Source: Paludibacteraceae bacterium (GTDB lineage Bacteria; Bacteroidota; Bacteroidia; Bacteroidales; Paludibacteraceae). From it: DNA of 64,000 nt. The stretch covers positions 1 through 64,000 of the forward strand of contig JAFVAX010000081.1 in NCBI GenBank assembly GCA_017480285.1. The letters are read 5' to 3'. Within the stretch, counting starts at the first letter, position 1. Each line of letters begins with the position of its first letter. The position numbers and the translations under genes were made by a program. Below, one piece after another: positions 1 through 8,735 of this stretch. The notes beneath the pieces were generated by a model. It did not search any database. It was not told where the DNA came from and saw only the letters and a program-made list of their open reading frames with translations.

Positions 1-1095
1 GCAAGTGGATTCATACGACATAATAGTACACCAAGAAGCAGAAGATGTGGTTTCATTACAATACATATAACCATGACCATATTTGTATGGAGAATTTGAA
101 TTATCTGCGCTTCGGTTATGCCTACAACCTATCAAATGACCAAATTCATGTATTGGAGAATATTTCCAACCGCACTTGATATGTTTAGGCCATATAATGC
201 AGAAAGCGGTATTGGCATCTGCTTTTATTGCTTTTGCTTCCCCACAATAAGTTGAATCATTAACCATCAGCACACATATATCCGCTTTGTATTTATTCCT
301 AAAAGTATGTACCTCATCCACATAACCATCGTTTTGAGTATAGAAATGTTTTAATATCTTTGACCAAGAAAAAGAACTTTCAATATAATTGGTCTGTCCT
401 AAATATGCCAACTCTAAATGTGCATTAACTCTGCTATTTGCAAAACTCTCATTGCCTTCAGTAATATATGCGTATATCTCATTTCTCAAAGATACAGAAT
501 TTGGATACTCTGCCATTGACAGAACAGATGATGTGTATAAAAAAAGCACTCGAATCACCGGGGTTGAGTTAGGAACGATTGATTCAATATTGGAAGGATC
601 TTCCAATACCAACTCATTAAATGGCGGATCTTCATAAGCCGGTTCCTCAGAAATACTTGGAATATATTTTATTATTGCAACTTCATTGTCAGAAATTGAC
701 AATAATTGATACCTTCCGTTTGCCGTGGATATATCACCTCGCAAATTGTTCTCCAATATGGACAAATAAGCATTTGTTTGATTGTCTGCGGAAACATAGC
801 GAGAATAATAGTAGCCATTATCAAGTTTTTTGTAGTTTGAAAATAATAGTACATTTTCATTATCCAAAACAAAATACAATGTATCTGCAGACTTTAGTGA
901 TTCAATATCTATTAGCGTACTTGTGCTCCATATCACAGCAGGATTAGATACGATATTATTATATATATCCAATGCTTCTGTTGACATATTGTTTCTATCT
1001 TTTATATCAATAATATATGAGTTTGCAATCAAGGATGATGATATAAAAGACATTGCGATAATCAGTACTGTTTTTATTCTACCAACTATTTCCAT
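1..1095 (-). CDS. Secreted metzincin-type zinc metalloprotease (partial, C-terminus outside window)
   Basis: Open reading frame of 365 codons that runs off the left edge with no stop, so the C-terminus is missing. The zinc-binding signature HEFGHLIGCRH (residues 316-326) matches the metzincin consensus HExxHxxGxxH. The Met-turn, CTIMSYE, follows with its Met at residue 359. Residues 1-26 form a signal peptide-like segment with a hydrophobic stretch and no lipobox. About 200 residues of unrecognised N-terminal region come next, then a strand-like VIRVLFLYTSS segment where reprolysin-like catalytic domains usually begin. The start is ATG at 1095, overlapping the end of the upstream lipoprotein gene by 10 bases, which suggests translational coupling. 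An exported peptidase of the M12/M43-like metzincin group is a firm call. The substrate is unknown, and a T9SS tail could lie beyond the window. Confidence 0.85.
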   Translation of the reverse strand, partial: MEIVGRIKTVLIIAMSFISSSLIANSYIIDIKDRNNMSTEALDIYNNIVSNPAVIWSTSTLIDIESLKSADTLYFVLDNENVLLFSNYKKLDNGYYYSRYVSADNQTNAYLSILENNLRGDISTANGRYQLLSISDNEVAIIKYIPSISEEPAYEDPPFNELVLEDPSNIESIVPNSTPVIRVLFLYTSSVLSMAEYPNSVSLRNEIYAYITEGNESFANSRVNAHLELAYLGQTNYIESSFSWSKILKHFYTQNDGYVDEVHTFRNKYKADICVLMVNDSTYCGEAKAIKADANTAFCIIWPKHIKCGWKYSPIHEFGHLIGCRHNRSADNSNSPYKYGHGYMYCNETTSSASWCTIMSYESTC

Positions 1096-1877
1096 CTTAC
1101 TGCCCATATTTCAAAATCGTTATTATCAATCATTTGATTTAACACATCAACACATAATTGCTGATAGGTGTCTCTTTCCTTGACATATTTGTCTATATTA
1201 GAAGGCTCCTTCTTATATTTGTCGTAAACATCAGTTAAATCAAATTCTCTTTTATATTTTTCTGCATCCAGCATATTATGGCTATACTCACTTAATTTTT
1301 TAAGATTGGTAATTCTAATCTCAGGATTTTCTATTTTTATTCCTTCGTCAAGACTCCAAACTGCTGAAATATCCTTTAGATCATTCCATTCAACATTAAG
1401 TAAGTAATACTCCTCATTAGAAATGTTAGGATGTCTGGTTCTATAGTATTGACTTTCTGATGGTGTCCTGTATAAGGCCTCTCTAAATTCTCCCGACAAT
1501 GCTTGATAGTGAGTCCATTTCCAATCAAATATTGCATATCCGTTTTTTAACAAGATATAGGGAGTTGTACCTACTATCTTCAACACTGAATTAGCAAAAT
1601 CAGCAATATTATTTTCGCTTTCTGTTGGATTATACAACGACAAACTCTTTCCATAATAAAGAGTTGAAACACCTCTGCCATTATCCATTTTCACAGAGTC
1701 CACAATCGGTGTTACCAAAACATATTTTAGCATATCCGGAGATACTTTTATGATAGCAAGTTCCGGTGATAAAATTTCATCAGATGGTTCCTCCGCTAAC
1801 GACACATTATTTTTCTTGCAAGTTGCGCAAAGTGCGATTACGGTACAGAATAACAGGGGTTTAATAAAAGTTCTCAT
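1086..1877 (-). CDS. Probable lipoprotein of unknown function upstream of the metalloprotease
   Basis: 263 residues. The N-terminus has a basic end, a hydrophobic core and a Cys-rich ALCATCKK segment (about residues 15-22). This could be a weak lipobox with lipidation at Cys17 or Cys20, although the residue before each Cys is not typical, so an ordinary signal peptide is possible. The mature part is mixed alpha/beta, rich in Tyr, Asp and Lys, with no domain I recognise. Its stop lies inside the first codons of the metalloprotease gene and both are read from the promoter at 1995-2025. An accessory or pro-protein-like partner of the protease is conceivable, but this is inference from position only. 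Confidence 0.7.
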   Translation of the reverse strand: MRTFIKPLLFCTVIALCATCKKNNVSLAEEPSDEILSPELAIIKVSPDMLKYVLVTPIVDSVKMDNGRGVSTLYYGKSLSLYNPTESENNIADFANSVLKIVGTTPYILLKNGYAIFDWKWTHYQALSGEFREALYRTPSESQYYRTRHPNISNEEYYLLNVEWNDLKDISAVWSLDEGIKIENPEIRITNLKKLSEYSHNMLDAEKYKREFDLTDVYDKYKKEPSNIDKYVKERDTYQQLCVDVLNQMIDNNDFEIWAVRWK

Positions 1878-1994
1878 AGTATTTTCCTTTCTATTTTAGT
1901 TAAACAATTATTTATTTTTTTCAAGTTCACAGATGCGTTCTAACTTAGATACCAATTTTTTATAAAAATCAAAATTAGTAAAATAAATCTACTG

Positions 1995-2025
1995 CAAAGT
2001 TAGTAATTTGTTTTATAAATTCAAA
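1995..2025 (-). promoter_or_regulatory. Bacteroidota sigma-70 promoter for the lipoprotein/metalloprotease pair
   Basis: On the minus strand TTTG (2025-2022) is followed after 19 bases by TAACTTTG (2002-1995), a full match to the Bacteroidota -33/-7 consensus. The leader to the ATG at 1877 is about 110 bases. Confidence 0.8.
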
Positions 2026-2086
2026 AAAATGCACATGGGAAAGAAAGAATGCTAATAAACTGAGTATATGCGTATTAAAAAAAATA

Positions 2087-2662
2087 CTATATGGGAATTT
2101 TGATTGACTTTGTTTTATCTCCGGTTGTAATGACTATAATATACACTCCATGCGGTAGATTTTGCATGGTTTGACAATAGTTGTAAATAGAGTTTTCTTG
2201 ATTAGTAGTGTTGCTATAAACGCACTGTCCGAAAGTATCAAAAACTTTGATTTGGCTGACGACTTCTCCTTCTGCTTCTACATTAAAAATCCCCATCAGT
2301 CTAAGATTTAAGCAATTAAGCTCAATGGAATATGTTCCAAAAATAGGAAGTGGGGTTGTAGCTTGACCTGTAAAATTAAATTCAGTAACTACTTGTTGAT
2401 AACAATTGCGGATAACGACTTGGGTGAAATAATCATTATCAGCTACAATGTTGATAGCACGATTATCTATACACAGGCTAAACTGATTAGGGTGTGGTGG
2501 ATTAGTTTGTTGTTCTGCCGGACCATCAATAGTAGGATTAATATCGGTAGTAACTATATATAGAGGGATTTCAGTTGGTATATCATCGGCTAAAACAAGA
2601 TTAAAAGCCGATGAAACAATGATAATTATCAAACAGATAAGATTTGATATAAAATTATTCAT
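2087..2662 (-). CDS. Small secreted protein with T9SS-type C-terminal sorting domain
   Basis: 191 residues. A signal peptide (hydrophobic stretch about residues 7-25) precedes a beta-rich region of about 100 residues. The last 65 residues look like a type A T9SS tail: IKVFDTFGQCVYS, then LPHGVYIIVITTGDKTKSIKI, ending in a short basic strand. The central part resembles the small beta-sandwich secreted proteins (DUF3244-like) common in Bacteroidales, but I am not sure of that. It starts 2 bases after the stop of the TPR regulator gene, so the two are almost certainly co-transcribed. The protein is probably exported through the Por/T9SS system and anchored at the surface or released. Binding partner unknown. 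Confidence 0.75.
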   Translation of the reverse strand: MNNFISNLICLIIIIVSSAFNLVLADDIPTEIPLYIVTTDINPTIDGPAEQQTNPPHPNQFSLCIDNRAINIVADNDYFTQVVIRNCYQQVVTEFNFTGQATTPLPIFGTYSIELNCLNLRLMGIFNVEAEGEVVSQIKVFDTFGQCVYSNTTNQENSIYNYCQTMQNLPHGVYIIVITTGDKTKSIKIPI

Positions 2663-2664
2663 AG

Positions 2665-4044
2665 TTATTGAAAGACTATAGAGAAAAGTAGCTCTTGTAG
2701 ATTTTTAGCTGTTGTCCCTAATTTTTTTGCAGCATTATATTTAAGTTTTCCTATTCCGGATTCTGCATAAATCATAATAGCTGCAATCTGTTTTTGTTTG
2801 AAACCAATAAGTACTAAAACACAAAGTTGAATTTCACTTTTTGTCAGTAGATGATTCATCTTGAGTTTTGATGCAAAGTTATTAAATCTATTATCTATGA
2901 CACTGTAAAATTGTTCATCATCGTTCCAACATACCATTTGCTTGAAATTATTTGACTGTCTTAATCGGAGACATTCATCTCTAATAATTTGTTCAAAATT
3001 TTGTTTGTGGTTTTCTAATTCAGTTTGTATTTTTTCTTTCTTTAAGTTCAATATATAATTTTCTCGTTTTATTATTTTGTTACGATGACCAATGATTTTG
3101 TTTTCGTTTTTTAATTTATTTTTTCTATATTGTCGGATTCCTAAAGCTAATCCCATGAAAATCAAAATAATGAATAAAGTAATAATGAAGTTTTGCTTTG
3201 TTCTATTAACTGTTTTATTTTCTGCTTTTACTATCTGTACTGCATCATAAAGTTTTTTTTGTAAGGTATCAATTTCATGGTTATGAATATCTTCTCTTTG
3301 TGAAGTCAGTTTTAGTATTTGCTCTTTGTTAATTTCTTGATTATAATGCGATAGGATATACAAAGCGTTATATTTATCATTGCAGTAGTTAGAGTATTGC
3401 ATTACCTTTTGAGCATAACATAAAGCAGAGTCTGCATTATTTAGATAAGAGAAAGCCTGCGCCTTAATTAGTAATCCGGTCGGTTCGTTTTCATATTGAT
3501 AGAGTTGTTGATTAGCGTAAAAAATTGCAGAATCATAATGTTGTTGGTTCAATTCTAACTGTGCTCTTGTAAGAAAAGCATGGTATATGACTGATGAATC
3601 TTTACATTCCTTTATTATTCGATTGTACAAAGTCATTGTTTCTTTTTCATTTGGAATAACAGCATATACAGAAGCGATGTCGTTCAGTGCAAAATAATAT
3701 GAACTTGTATCATCTGCTAAGAGGAACTCTTCTGCAGACTTTTCATAAAAATCTAATGCTAATTGCTTTTCTTCTGCCATATAACATATAACCCCGAGGT
3801 TACAAAATGAGCGACCTTTTACATTATGGTCGGAGCAATCGGTTTGCACACTATTTAGGAAACATTGTGTTGCCTTTATATAGTCAGCATTATCAAAATG
3901 TTGTTTTCCTTTTCGATAGTTAGTTTGAGCATATTCCATAAGATACTCATCTGTATAGATGGATATCTTCTTTTTACAGCCCCAAAAAATACATATCAGA
4001 AAAATAATTGAGAGGCTATATAATGTTATTAAAACAGTTTTCAT
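2665..4044 (-). CDS. Membrane TPR protein with C-terminal LuxR-type helix-turn-helix
   Basis: 459 residues from the ATG at 4044; a TTG two codons upstream is a weaker start. Order of parts: an N-terminal hydrophobic segment (about 3-22) ending in WGC; TPR-like helical repeats (about 40-235); a second transmembrane helix (about 284-303); a Lys/Glu-rich coiled coil (about 310-360); and a C-terminal helix-turn-helix (about 399-455) beginning LTKSEIQLCVLVLIGFKQKQ, as in LuxR/GerE domains. This architecture, periplasmic TPR sensor plus cytoplasmic coiled coil and LuxR-like HTH, is a common Bacteroidales regulator type. It is the first gene of the cluster and sits directly before a T9SS-tailed protein, so it may control this secreted-protein locus. 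DNA binding is inferred from fold only. Confidence 0.8.
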   Translation of the reverse strand: MKTVLITLYSLSIIFLICIFWGCKKKISIYTDEYLMEYAQTNYRKGKQHFDNADYIKATQCFLNSVQTDCSDHNVKGRSFCNLGVICYMAEEKQLALDFYEKSAEEFLLADDTSSYYFALNDIASVYAVIPNEKETMTLYNRIIKECKDSSVIYHAFLTRAQLELNQQHYDSAIFYANQQLYQYENEPTGLLIKAQAFSYLNNADSALCYAQKVMQYSNYCNDKYNALYILSHYNQEINKEQILKLTSQREDIHNHEIDTLQKKLYDAVQIVKAENKTVNRTKQNFIITLFIILIFMGLALGIRQYRKNKLKNENKIIGHRNKIIKRENYILNLKKEKIQTELENHKQNFEQIIRDECLRLRQSNNFKQMVCWNDDEQFYSVIDNRFNNFASKLKMNHLLTKSEIQLCVLVLIGFKQKQIAAIMIYAESGIGKLKYNAAKKLGTTAKNLQELLFSIVFQ

Positions 4045-4098
4045 ATACAAAGATTAAATAAGATGAGATTAAATCAACAAAAACTGAATATAACAATA

Positions 4099-4130
4099 CA
4101 AAATTACAACAAATAAAACAATTTACCAAA
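4099..4130 (-). promoter_or_regulatory. Promoter for the TPR regulator gene
   Basis: TTTG (4130-4127), 20 bases, TAATTTTG (4106-4099) on the minus strand, about 55 bases before the ATG at 4044. Confidence 0.75.
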
Positions 4131-4405
4131 AAAAAATATGGGAATTTCGCACTAACGGCACGCTGAAAATCAACAAATTATCATAAGAGGGATATGGGAA
4201 TTTTCAGATAGGTATAAAAAGGCCTTGCTACGTGGCTTTTATTTTAATCACAGCAAGGCAACAATAAACATTGAATGATTCAAAAATCAAAAAAAGCGAA
4301 AATTAAAAAATTCAATAATACAAAAAATCGTGAATTCGAAATTTCATAAAATCAAAAAAAACAAAATCTCAAAGATTTCTTGGTTTCAACATCAAATAGC
4401 AAATA
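4131..4405. other. AT-rich intergenic stretch with a terminator and low-complexity sequence
   Basis: No gene seen on either strand. It holds a hairpin terminator (listed separately) and a string of TTCAAA/AAATC-like low-complexity sequence (about 4275-4400) resembling that at 6197-6232 and 63430-63515. The word TATGGGAATTT occurs near 4138 and again near 4193, and also near 2091 at the 3' end of the T9SS-tailed gene. Confidence 0.6.
4214..4259 (-). terminator. Rho-independent terminator after aminopeptidase P
   Basis: GCCTTGCT (4222-4229) pairs with AGCAAGGC (4252-4259). On the minus strand the stem is followed by CCTTTTTAT-like uridine-rich sequence, as expected for the end of the gene that stops at 4406. 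The loop is long (22 bases). Confidence 0.6.
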
Positions 4406-6196
4406 TTAAATCTCTTTGCATTTTTGCTTCAGCCAGTCGGCGGTTTCTTTGTCAAGCAAAGGCGACAGTTCGGCATAAACTCTTTTATGATAGTCGTTTA
4501 TCCACTGCCGCTCTTGTTCTGTAAGCAGTGTCAAATCAAGAAGCGTGGTATCATAGTAGCAGAGTGTGAGCGTTTCCCATTTGTAGAACTCACCAAAATC
4601 ATTTTTCTCAGCGGAGACAACTGTTACAAGGTTTTCGATACGAATACCATATTCGCCTGCGCGGTAAAGTCCGGGTTCGTCGGAACAGATATTTCCCAAG
4701 CGAAGTGGCGACGGGTTGTTGTCGGTACGGATATTCTGCGGTCCTTCGTGGCAGCCGAGGAAGTGTCCTACACCGTGCCCTGTGCCGTGCCCATAGTGAA
4801 GTCCGTTTTGCCACAAGAATTGCCGTGCAAGGACATCTAACTGATTGCCTCTTGTACCTTTTGGGAAACGCGCAGATGCAAGTGCTATATGACCTTTCAT
4901 AACGAGCGTATAGTCGCGTTTGGCTTGAGCGGAAGGTTCTGAAAGGGCTATGGTTCGGGTAATGTCGGTAGTGCCGTCAAGATACTGACCGCCGGAGTCA
5001 AGCAATAATATACCTTCGGGGCAAACTTCAGCGCAATCGTCTTCACGCGCTTCGTAATGGACTATAGCACCATTGGCGTTATAACCGGCAATAGTCTCAA
5101 AACTCTCTTCTATGAAGTTCTCTTGTTCTGCTCGGAAAGAGTGCAACTTACGCATCAAATCCACTTCGGTCAGACGTTCCTTGCCTATATGCTGTTCAAG
5201 CCAACGGAAGAATTTGGTAAGTGCAACACCATCTTTATGCATGGCTTTTTTGACACCTGCAAGTTCAGTCTCGTTTTTCTGACTTTTCATTACAAGAATA
5301 GGCGATTGACGATTTTGCAGACCTTGAATGTAGCTATGTTGCAAAGAGTTAAGCAGACCTTGATTAAGCCTTGCGCCATCGAACAAGACAACAGATTCTT
5401 CGTCCAAATAACGGTTGAGATTATATGCTTGTGCGTATGGTGCAACCTCAATCCGGTTAGTGTGCAGATAGTCTTTTACTTCGTCTGTCAGTTTTTCAGC
5501 GTCAATAAAAAGAACAGCATCGTTTTGCCTTAAAAGCAGATATGACACAAAGACAGGATTAAAATCGATATCCGAGCCACGCAGGTTAAGTGTCCAAGCA
5601 ATCTCATCGAGTGCTGAAATCATCATAGCATTAGCGCCTGTAGATGCGATGTCTTCTCGTATGCGTTTAAGTTTGCTTTGCGTACTTTCACCGGCATACT
5701 TCTCATCGAAAACGAAGACCTTCCCATCCGGCAGTTGCGGACGGTTTTCCTCGTTCCAGATAGGAGTAAGCAAATCCATATCCTCTACAATACCACCATA
5801 GGCTGCAAGTTTCTGATTGAACTGTTCGAACTGATTGACACTTATAAGTTTGGCATCAAGCGCGATGCGCGATTCGGGTTCTTCAATAGCAGATGCTATC
5901 CATTGTTCCGGCGATGGAGTATCAATCTCACTTTCTCGCATAAGTATGATTTCGGTGCCGGCAAGTTCTTTATCGGCTTGCAGATAATAGCGCGAATCGG
6001 TCCAGAGCCGCACCTCTGTCGGAGTAACGACGGTAGTGCATGCTTCGCCCTGAAAACCTGTCAGATAGGCATTTTCTTTCCAACAGTCTGCCATATACTC
6101 CGACGCATGGGGATCGGTACCGAAGATTATATAAAAGAGTACATCATTTTGGCGCATCAAACTGCGCAATTCTGCTATTCGTTCAGCGATATTCAT
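4406..6196 (-). CDS. pepP: Xaa-Pro aminopeptidase (M24B, aminopeptidase P family)
   Basis: 596 residues, the three-domain long form usual in Bacteroidota. It removes the N-terminal residue from peptides with proline at position two. The dinuclear metal ligands of the pita-bread fold are all present: Asp400 (LLLDSGGQY), Asp411 (GTTDITRT), His474 (HGTGHGVGH), Glu507 (DEPGLY) and Glu521 (RIENLV). There is no signal peptide, so it should be cytoplasmic. I chose the ATG at 6196 (MNIAERIAEL). The frame is open further upstream to a TTG at 6244, but those 16 codons read through repeat DNA and are unlikely to be coding. Possibly transcribed with nadC across the 251-base repeat-filled gap. Confidence 0.93.
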   Translation of the reverse strand: MNIAERIAELRSLMRQNDVLFYIIFGTDPHASEYMADCWKENAYLTGFQGEACTTVVTPTEVRLWTDSRYYLQADKELAGTEIILMRESEIDTPSPEQWIASAIEEPESRIALDAKLISVNQFEQFNQKLAAYGGIVEDMDLLTPIWNEENRPQLPDGKVFVFDEKYAGESTQSKLKRIREDIASTGANAMMISALDEIAWTLNLRGSDIDFNPVFVSYLLLRQNDAVLFIDAEKLTDEVKDYLHTNRIEVAPYAQAYNLNRYLDEESVVLFDGARLNQGLLNSLQHSYIQGLQNRQSPILVMKSQKNETELAGVKKAMHKDGVALTKFFRWLEQHIGKERLTEVDLMRKLHSFRAEQENFIEESFETIAGYNANGAIVHYEAREDDCAEVCPEGILLLDSGGQYLDGTTDITRTIALSEPSAQAKRDYTLVMKGHIALASARFPKGTRGNQLDVLARQFLWQNGLHYGHGTGHGVGHFLGCHEGPQNIRTDNNPSPLRLGNICSDEPGLYRAGEYGIRIENLVTVVSAEKNDFGEFYKWETLTLCYYDTTLLDLTLLTEQERQWINDYHKRVYAELSPLLDKETADWLKQKCKEI

Positions 6197-6447
6197 GGTT
6201 TTTCTATTATTCAAAAATTCAAAGATTCGAAGATCCTGAAACAAGTTCAGGATGAGGCTAACGTTTCTATGAGATCCTGAAACAAGTTCAGGATGAGGCT
6301 AACGCTTCTATGATATCCTGAAACAAGTTCAGGATGAGGATGAAACCTCACCCTGACGAAGGTCAGGGTCTAATTCCTAATTCCTCATTCCACATTCCTA
6401 ATTCCTAATTCCTAATTCCTCATTTCTAATTCCACATTCCTAATTTC
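6197..6447. repeat. Repeat-filled spacer: three 41-bp REP-like hairpin units, one variant hairpin, and an ATTCCTA tandem tract
   Basis: Three copies of the hairpin unit (arms ATCCTGAA and TTCAGGAT, loop ACAAG) have cores at 6234-6252, 6275-6293 and 6316-6334, spaced exactly 41 bases apart. They are followed by a variant, ACCCTGAC..GTCAGGGT (6350-6369), in the opposite orientation. From about 6370 to 6452 lies a degenerate tandem tract of ATTCCTA/ATTCCTC units running to the nadC stop codon. No gene. Confidence 0.85.
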
Positions 6448-7293
6448 TCATTCCTTGACCGCCTTGAAACTCATATCAAGACTTTTGACACTGTGTGTAA
6501 GAGCACCGACAGATACGAAGTCAACGCCACAAAGGGCATAATCGCGTATGGTATCAATAGTTATTCCGCCGGATGACTCAAGTTCAACACGATGATTGAC
6601 CAACTCAACAGCCTTGCGTGTGTTCTCAACAGTGAAGTTATCGAGCATTATACGGTCGATACCGCCGACCTCAAGTGCTTCTTGCAGTTCGTCGAAGTTA
6701 CGCACTTCAATCTCTATTTTGAGGTTCTTATTTTTCTCTTTCAGATATTGCTGTGCTCGACGAATAGCATTTGTTATACCACCGGCAAAATCCACATGGT
6801 TGTCTTTAAGCAGAATCATATCAAAGAGTCCGATACGATGGTTTGTTCCGCCACCTATACGCACTGCTTCTTTCTCAAGCAGTCTGAGTCCGGGAGTGGT
6901 CTTGCGAGTATCGAGCACACGAGTGGTTGTTCCTTCAAGCAGACGGACATACTTATTCGTTGTTGTAGCAATACCGCTCATTCGTTGCATCACATTGAGC
7001 ATGGTGCGCTCAACCTGCAAGAGCGACAGTTCATTGCCATAAACACGAAAAGCGATGTCGCCTTTTTTGACCTTGTCGCCATCGTTCAAGAGTTGCTCAA
7101 ATCGCAGTTCCGGATCAAAATGGTGGCATATCTCTTTGGCTATGTCGATGCCGGCGATGATGCCATCGTCTTTAAGAATCAACTGGCTGCACCCCATCTG
7201 CGTTGGTGGAATACAGGAAAGTGAGGTATGGTCGCCATCACGGATATCTTCGGCAAACCATAAATCAATGAGTTTATCTAAATTTTCAATCAT
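6448..7293 (-). CDS. nadC: Nicotinate-nucleotide pyrophosphorylase (carboxylating)
   Basis: 281 residues, normal length for NadC (quinolinate phosphoribosyltransferase). It converts quinolinate and PRPP to nicotinate mononucleotide, CO2 and pyrophosphate in de novo NAD synthesis. Family features seen: VERTMLNVMQRMSGIAT, the RVLDTRKTTPGLR substrate-binding segment, RIGGGTNHRIGLFD, the LKDNH motif, and the C-terminal barrel strands IEIEVRNFDEL, IMLDNF and LESSGGI. The ATG at 7293 gives the standard N-terminus. It lies 16 bases after the DJ-1 family gene in the same direction, so co-transcription is likely. No nadA or nadB is in the window. Confidence 0.96.
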   Translation of the reverse strand: MIENLDKLIDLWFAEDIRDGDHTSLSCIPPTQMGCSQLILKDDGIIAGIDIAKEICHHFDPELRFEQLLNDGDKVKKGDIAFRVYGNELSLLQVERTMLNVMQRMSGIATTTNKYVRLLEGTTTRVLDTRKTTPGLRLLEKEAVRIGGGTNHRIGLFDMILLKDNHVDFAGGITNAIRRAQQYLKEKNKNLKIEIEVRNFDELQEALEVGGIDRIMLDNFTVENTRKAVELVNHRVELESSGGITIDTIRDYALCGVDFVSVGALTHSVKSLDMSFKAVKE

Positions 7294-7309
7294 AGCGTTA
7301 ATTTATTAT

Positions 7310-7837
7310 CTAATACTGTGCTGCATCATACACTTTATCAGCCACTTCTGCACCTTTGAGTTTCTCGATGATAGAGAAAGCAAAGTCAGCCGACAGACCG
7401 GGACCTTTGGCGGTGATGAGGTTTTGGCTCTCAACCACGAGACCGCCTACATAACTCTCGCCGAGGAACTTCTCAAATCCAGGGTAACAGGTTGCCTGTT
7501 TGCCTTTGAGCAGGTCGAGTCGTCCTAAGACGGACGGTGCCATACATATAGCGGCAATAGGCTTATTGGCTTTATTATGCTTTATGAGCAAATTGCATAG
7601 TCCTTCGTGCCGGTGCAGACGGGTTGCCCCACCGGGGAGAATAAGCATTTCAGCATCCGAAAAGTCGGTATCTTTGAACATTATATCAGCCTTTACTTCA
7701 ATAACATGCGCACCGATAACCTGCAAGTCAGGCATCAACGATACCATCTTGATATCTATTTCAGCACGCCGGAGCAAATCCACTGTTGTGAGGGCTTCAA
7801 TTTCTTCAAAGCCGTCTTGGAGAAAAATGTAGTTCAT
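7310..7837 (-). CDS. DJ-1/PfpI family protein (YajL-like)
   Basis: 175 residues with the single-domain DJ-1 fold pattern. The N-terminal motif DGFEEIEAL contains the conserved acidic partner (Glu11/12). The nucleophile elbow AAICMAPSVLG holds the reactive Cys98, and LPGGATRLHRHEG provides the conserved glycine loop. Relatives are called protein deglycases or oxidative-stress chaperones, and their true activity is debated. The protein is cytoplasmic with no signal. It lies between the TonB-like gene and nadC on the minus strand with short gaps (52 and 16 bases), consistent with one transcript. Confidence 0.9.
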   Translation of the reverse strand: MNYIFLQDGFEEIEALTTVDLLRRAEIDIKMVSLMPDLQVIGAHVIEVKADIMFKDTDFSDAEMLILPGGATRLHRHEGLCNLLIKHNKANKPIAAICMAPSVLGRLDLLKGKQATCYPGFEKFLGESYVGGLVVESQNLITAKGPGLSADFAFSIIEKLKGAEVADKVYDAAQY

Positions 7838-7889
7838 AGAAAAGAAGTATTTGATTATAAAATGCTGTCGTTTTTGAGAATTATATTAT

Positions 7890-8735
7890 TTATTTTAGCT
7901 TAAAGTAATAAGTAAGAAAACCTTGCTGTTTTTGTGCTTCACCTTTTGTAAATTTAGCTTTCAGTGCCACATTTATTGCAGCCTGCCTAAGGTCTTTATT
8001 TGATATAGTTGATCCTTGTGCAGCAATATCTGCCACAATAACATTTCCTTCCTTATCAACCCAAATCTCCACCACGATCTTGCCTTCTTCATTAACATCA
8101 TATTGTGGTTTTTGAAGTGTGCCTTTCAGCGAGCGTCCTTTGAGCGACCAACCTGTACCATTGGAGACACCTTGTCCGACGGGGTTGCCTTGCTGTCCTT
8201 GTCCGGCATTAGTGCCACTGCCTTCACGACTTGTGCCTTGGTTGCTCTCACCTTGCCCTTGTCCGAAAAGCGAGCCTAAGTGTTGGGCCTTATTGATAGC
8301 CTCTTGCTCTTGACGGCGTTTCTCGGCTTCGGCACGCTCACGAGCCTCTCTTTCGGCTTTCTCACGGGCTTCTTTTTCCCTGCGTTCGCGTTCAAGTTGT
8401 TCTTTTTCATGACGCTCTTTCTCTTTTCGCTCACGCTCTTGCTGAACCTCAACAGATTCTTCTTCCTGTGTCATCAAGTCATTGTTGGAAGGCTGAGGTT
8501 CGGAGGGCTGAGGTTGTGGTTGTGGCACTTCCGGAACGACAGGCATTGACTGTGCCATATTGCTACTTCCACCAGCCATATCCACATTGCCGAAACTGAC
8601 GAGGATACCCTCATCTTCCTCTTGCCGCGGTATGCCTATCTCATAGAAAAAGAGAAAACAAAACAGCAGAAGCATCAACAACAGAGTTATTGAGCCTGAT
8701 TCCAAGCGATTTTTATTTTGTTGATTCGGGGTCAT
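7890..8735 (-). CDS. TonB-family energy transducer
   Basis: 281 residues: short cytoplasmic end, one transmembrane helix (about residues 16-32), a Pro/Gln-rich segment, a long charged Glu/Arg/Lys helix (about 95-150), a Gly/Gln/Asn-rich linker (about 155-195), and a C-terminal domain with the TonB-like strand pattern GKIVVEIWVDKEGNVIVADI and a final FKLK. It couples the proton-motive force sensed by ExbB/ExbD to outer-membrane receptors. The start ATG overlaps the exbD stop by four bases (ATGA), so the genes are translationally coupled. TolA is the alternative, but the C-terminal domain looks like TonB. Confidence 0.85.
   Translation of the reverse strand: MTPNQQNKNRLESGSITLLLMLLLFCFLFFYEIGIPRQEEDEGILVSFGNVDMAGGSSNMAQSMPVVPEVPQPQPQPSEPQPSNNDLMTQEEESVEVQQERERKEKERHEKEQLERERREKEAREKAEREARERAEAEKRRQEQEAINKAQHLGSLFGQGQGESNQGTSREGSGTNAGQGQQGNPVGQGVSNGTGWSLKGRSLKGTLQKPQYDVNEEGKIVVEIWVDKEGNVIVADIAAQGSTISNKDLRQAAINVALKAKFTKGEAQKQQGFLTYYFKLK

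Noticed and set aside
621..947. Plus-strand frames at the left edge
   Set aside because: The minus-strand frame through the same bases encodes a metalloprotease with signal peptide, HExxHxxGxxH and Met-turn, so the plus-strand frames are shadows.
6592..7224. 210-codon plus-strand frame opposite nadC
   Set aside because: Shadow of a full-length nadC.
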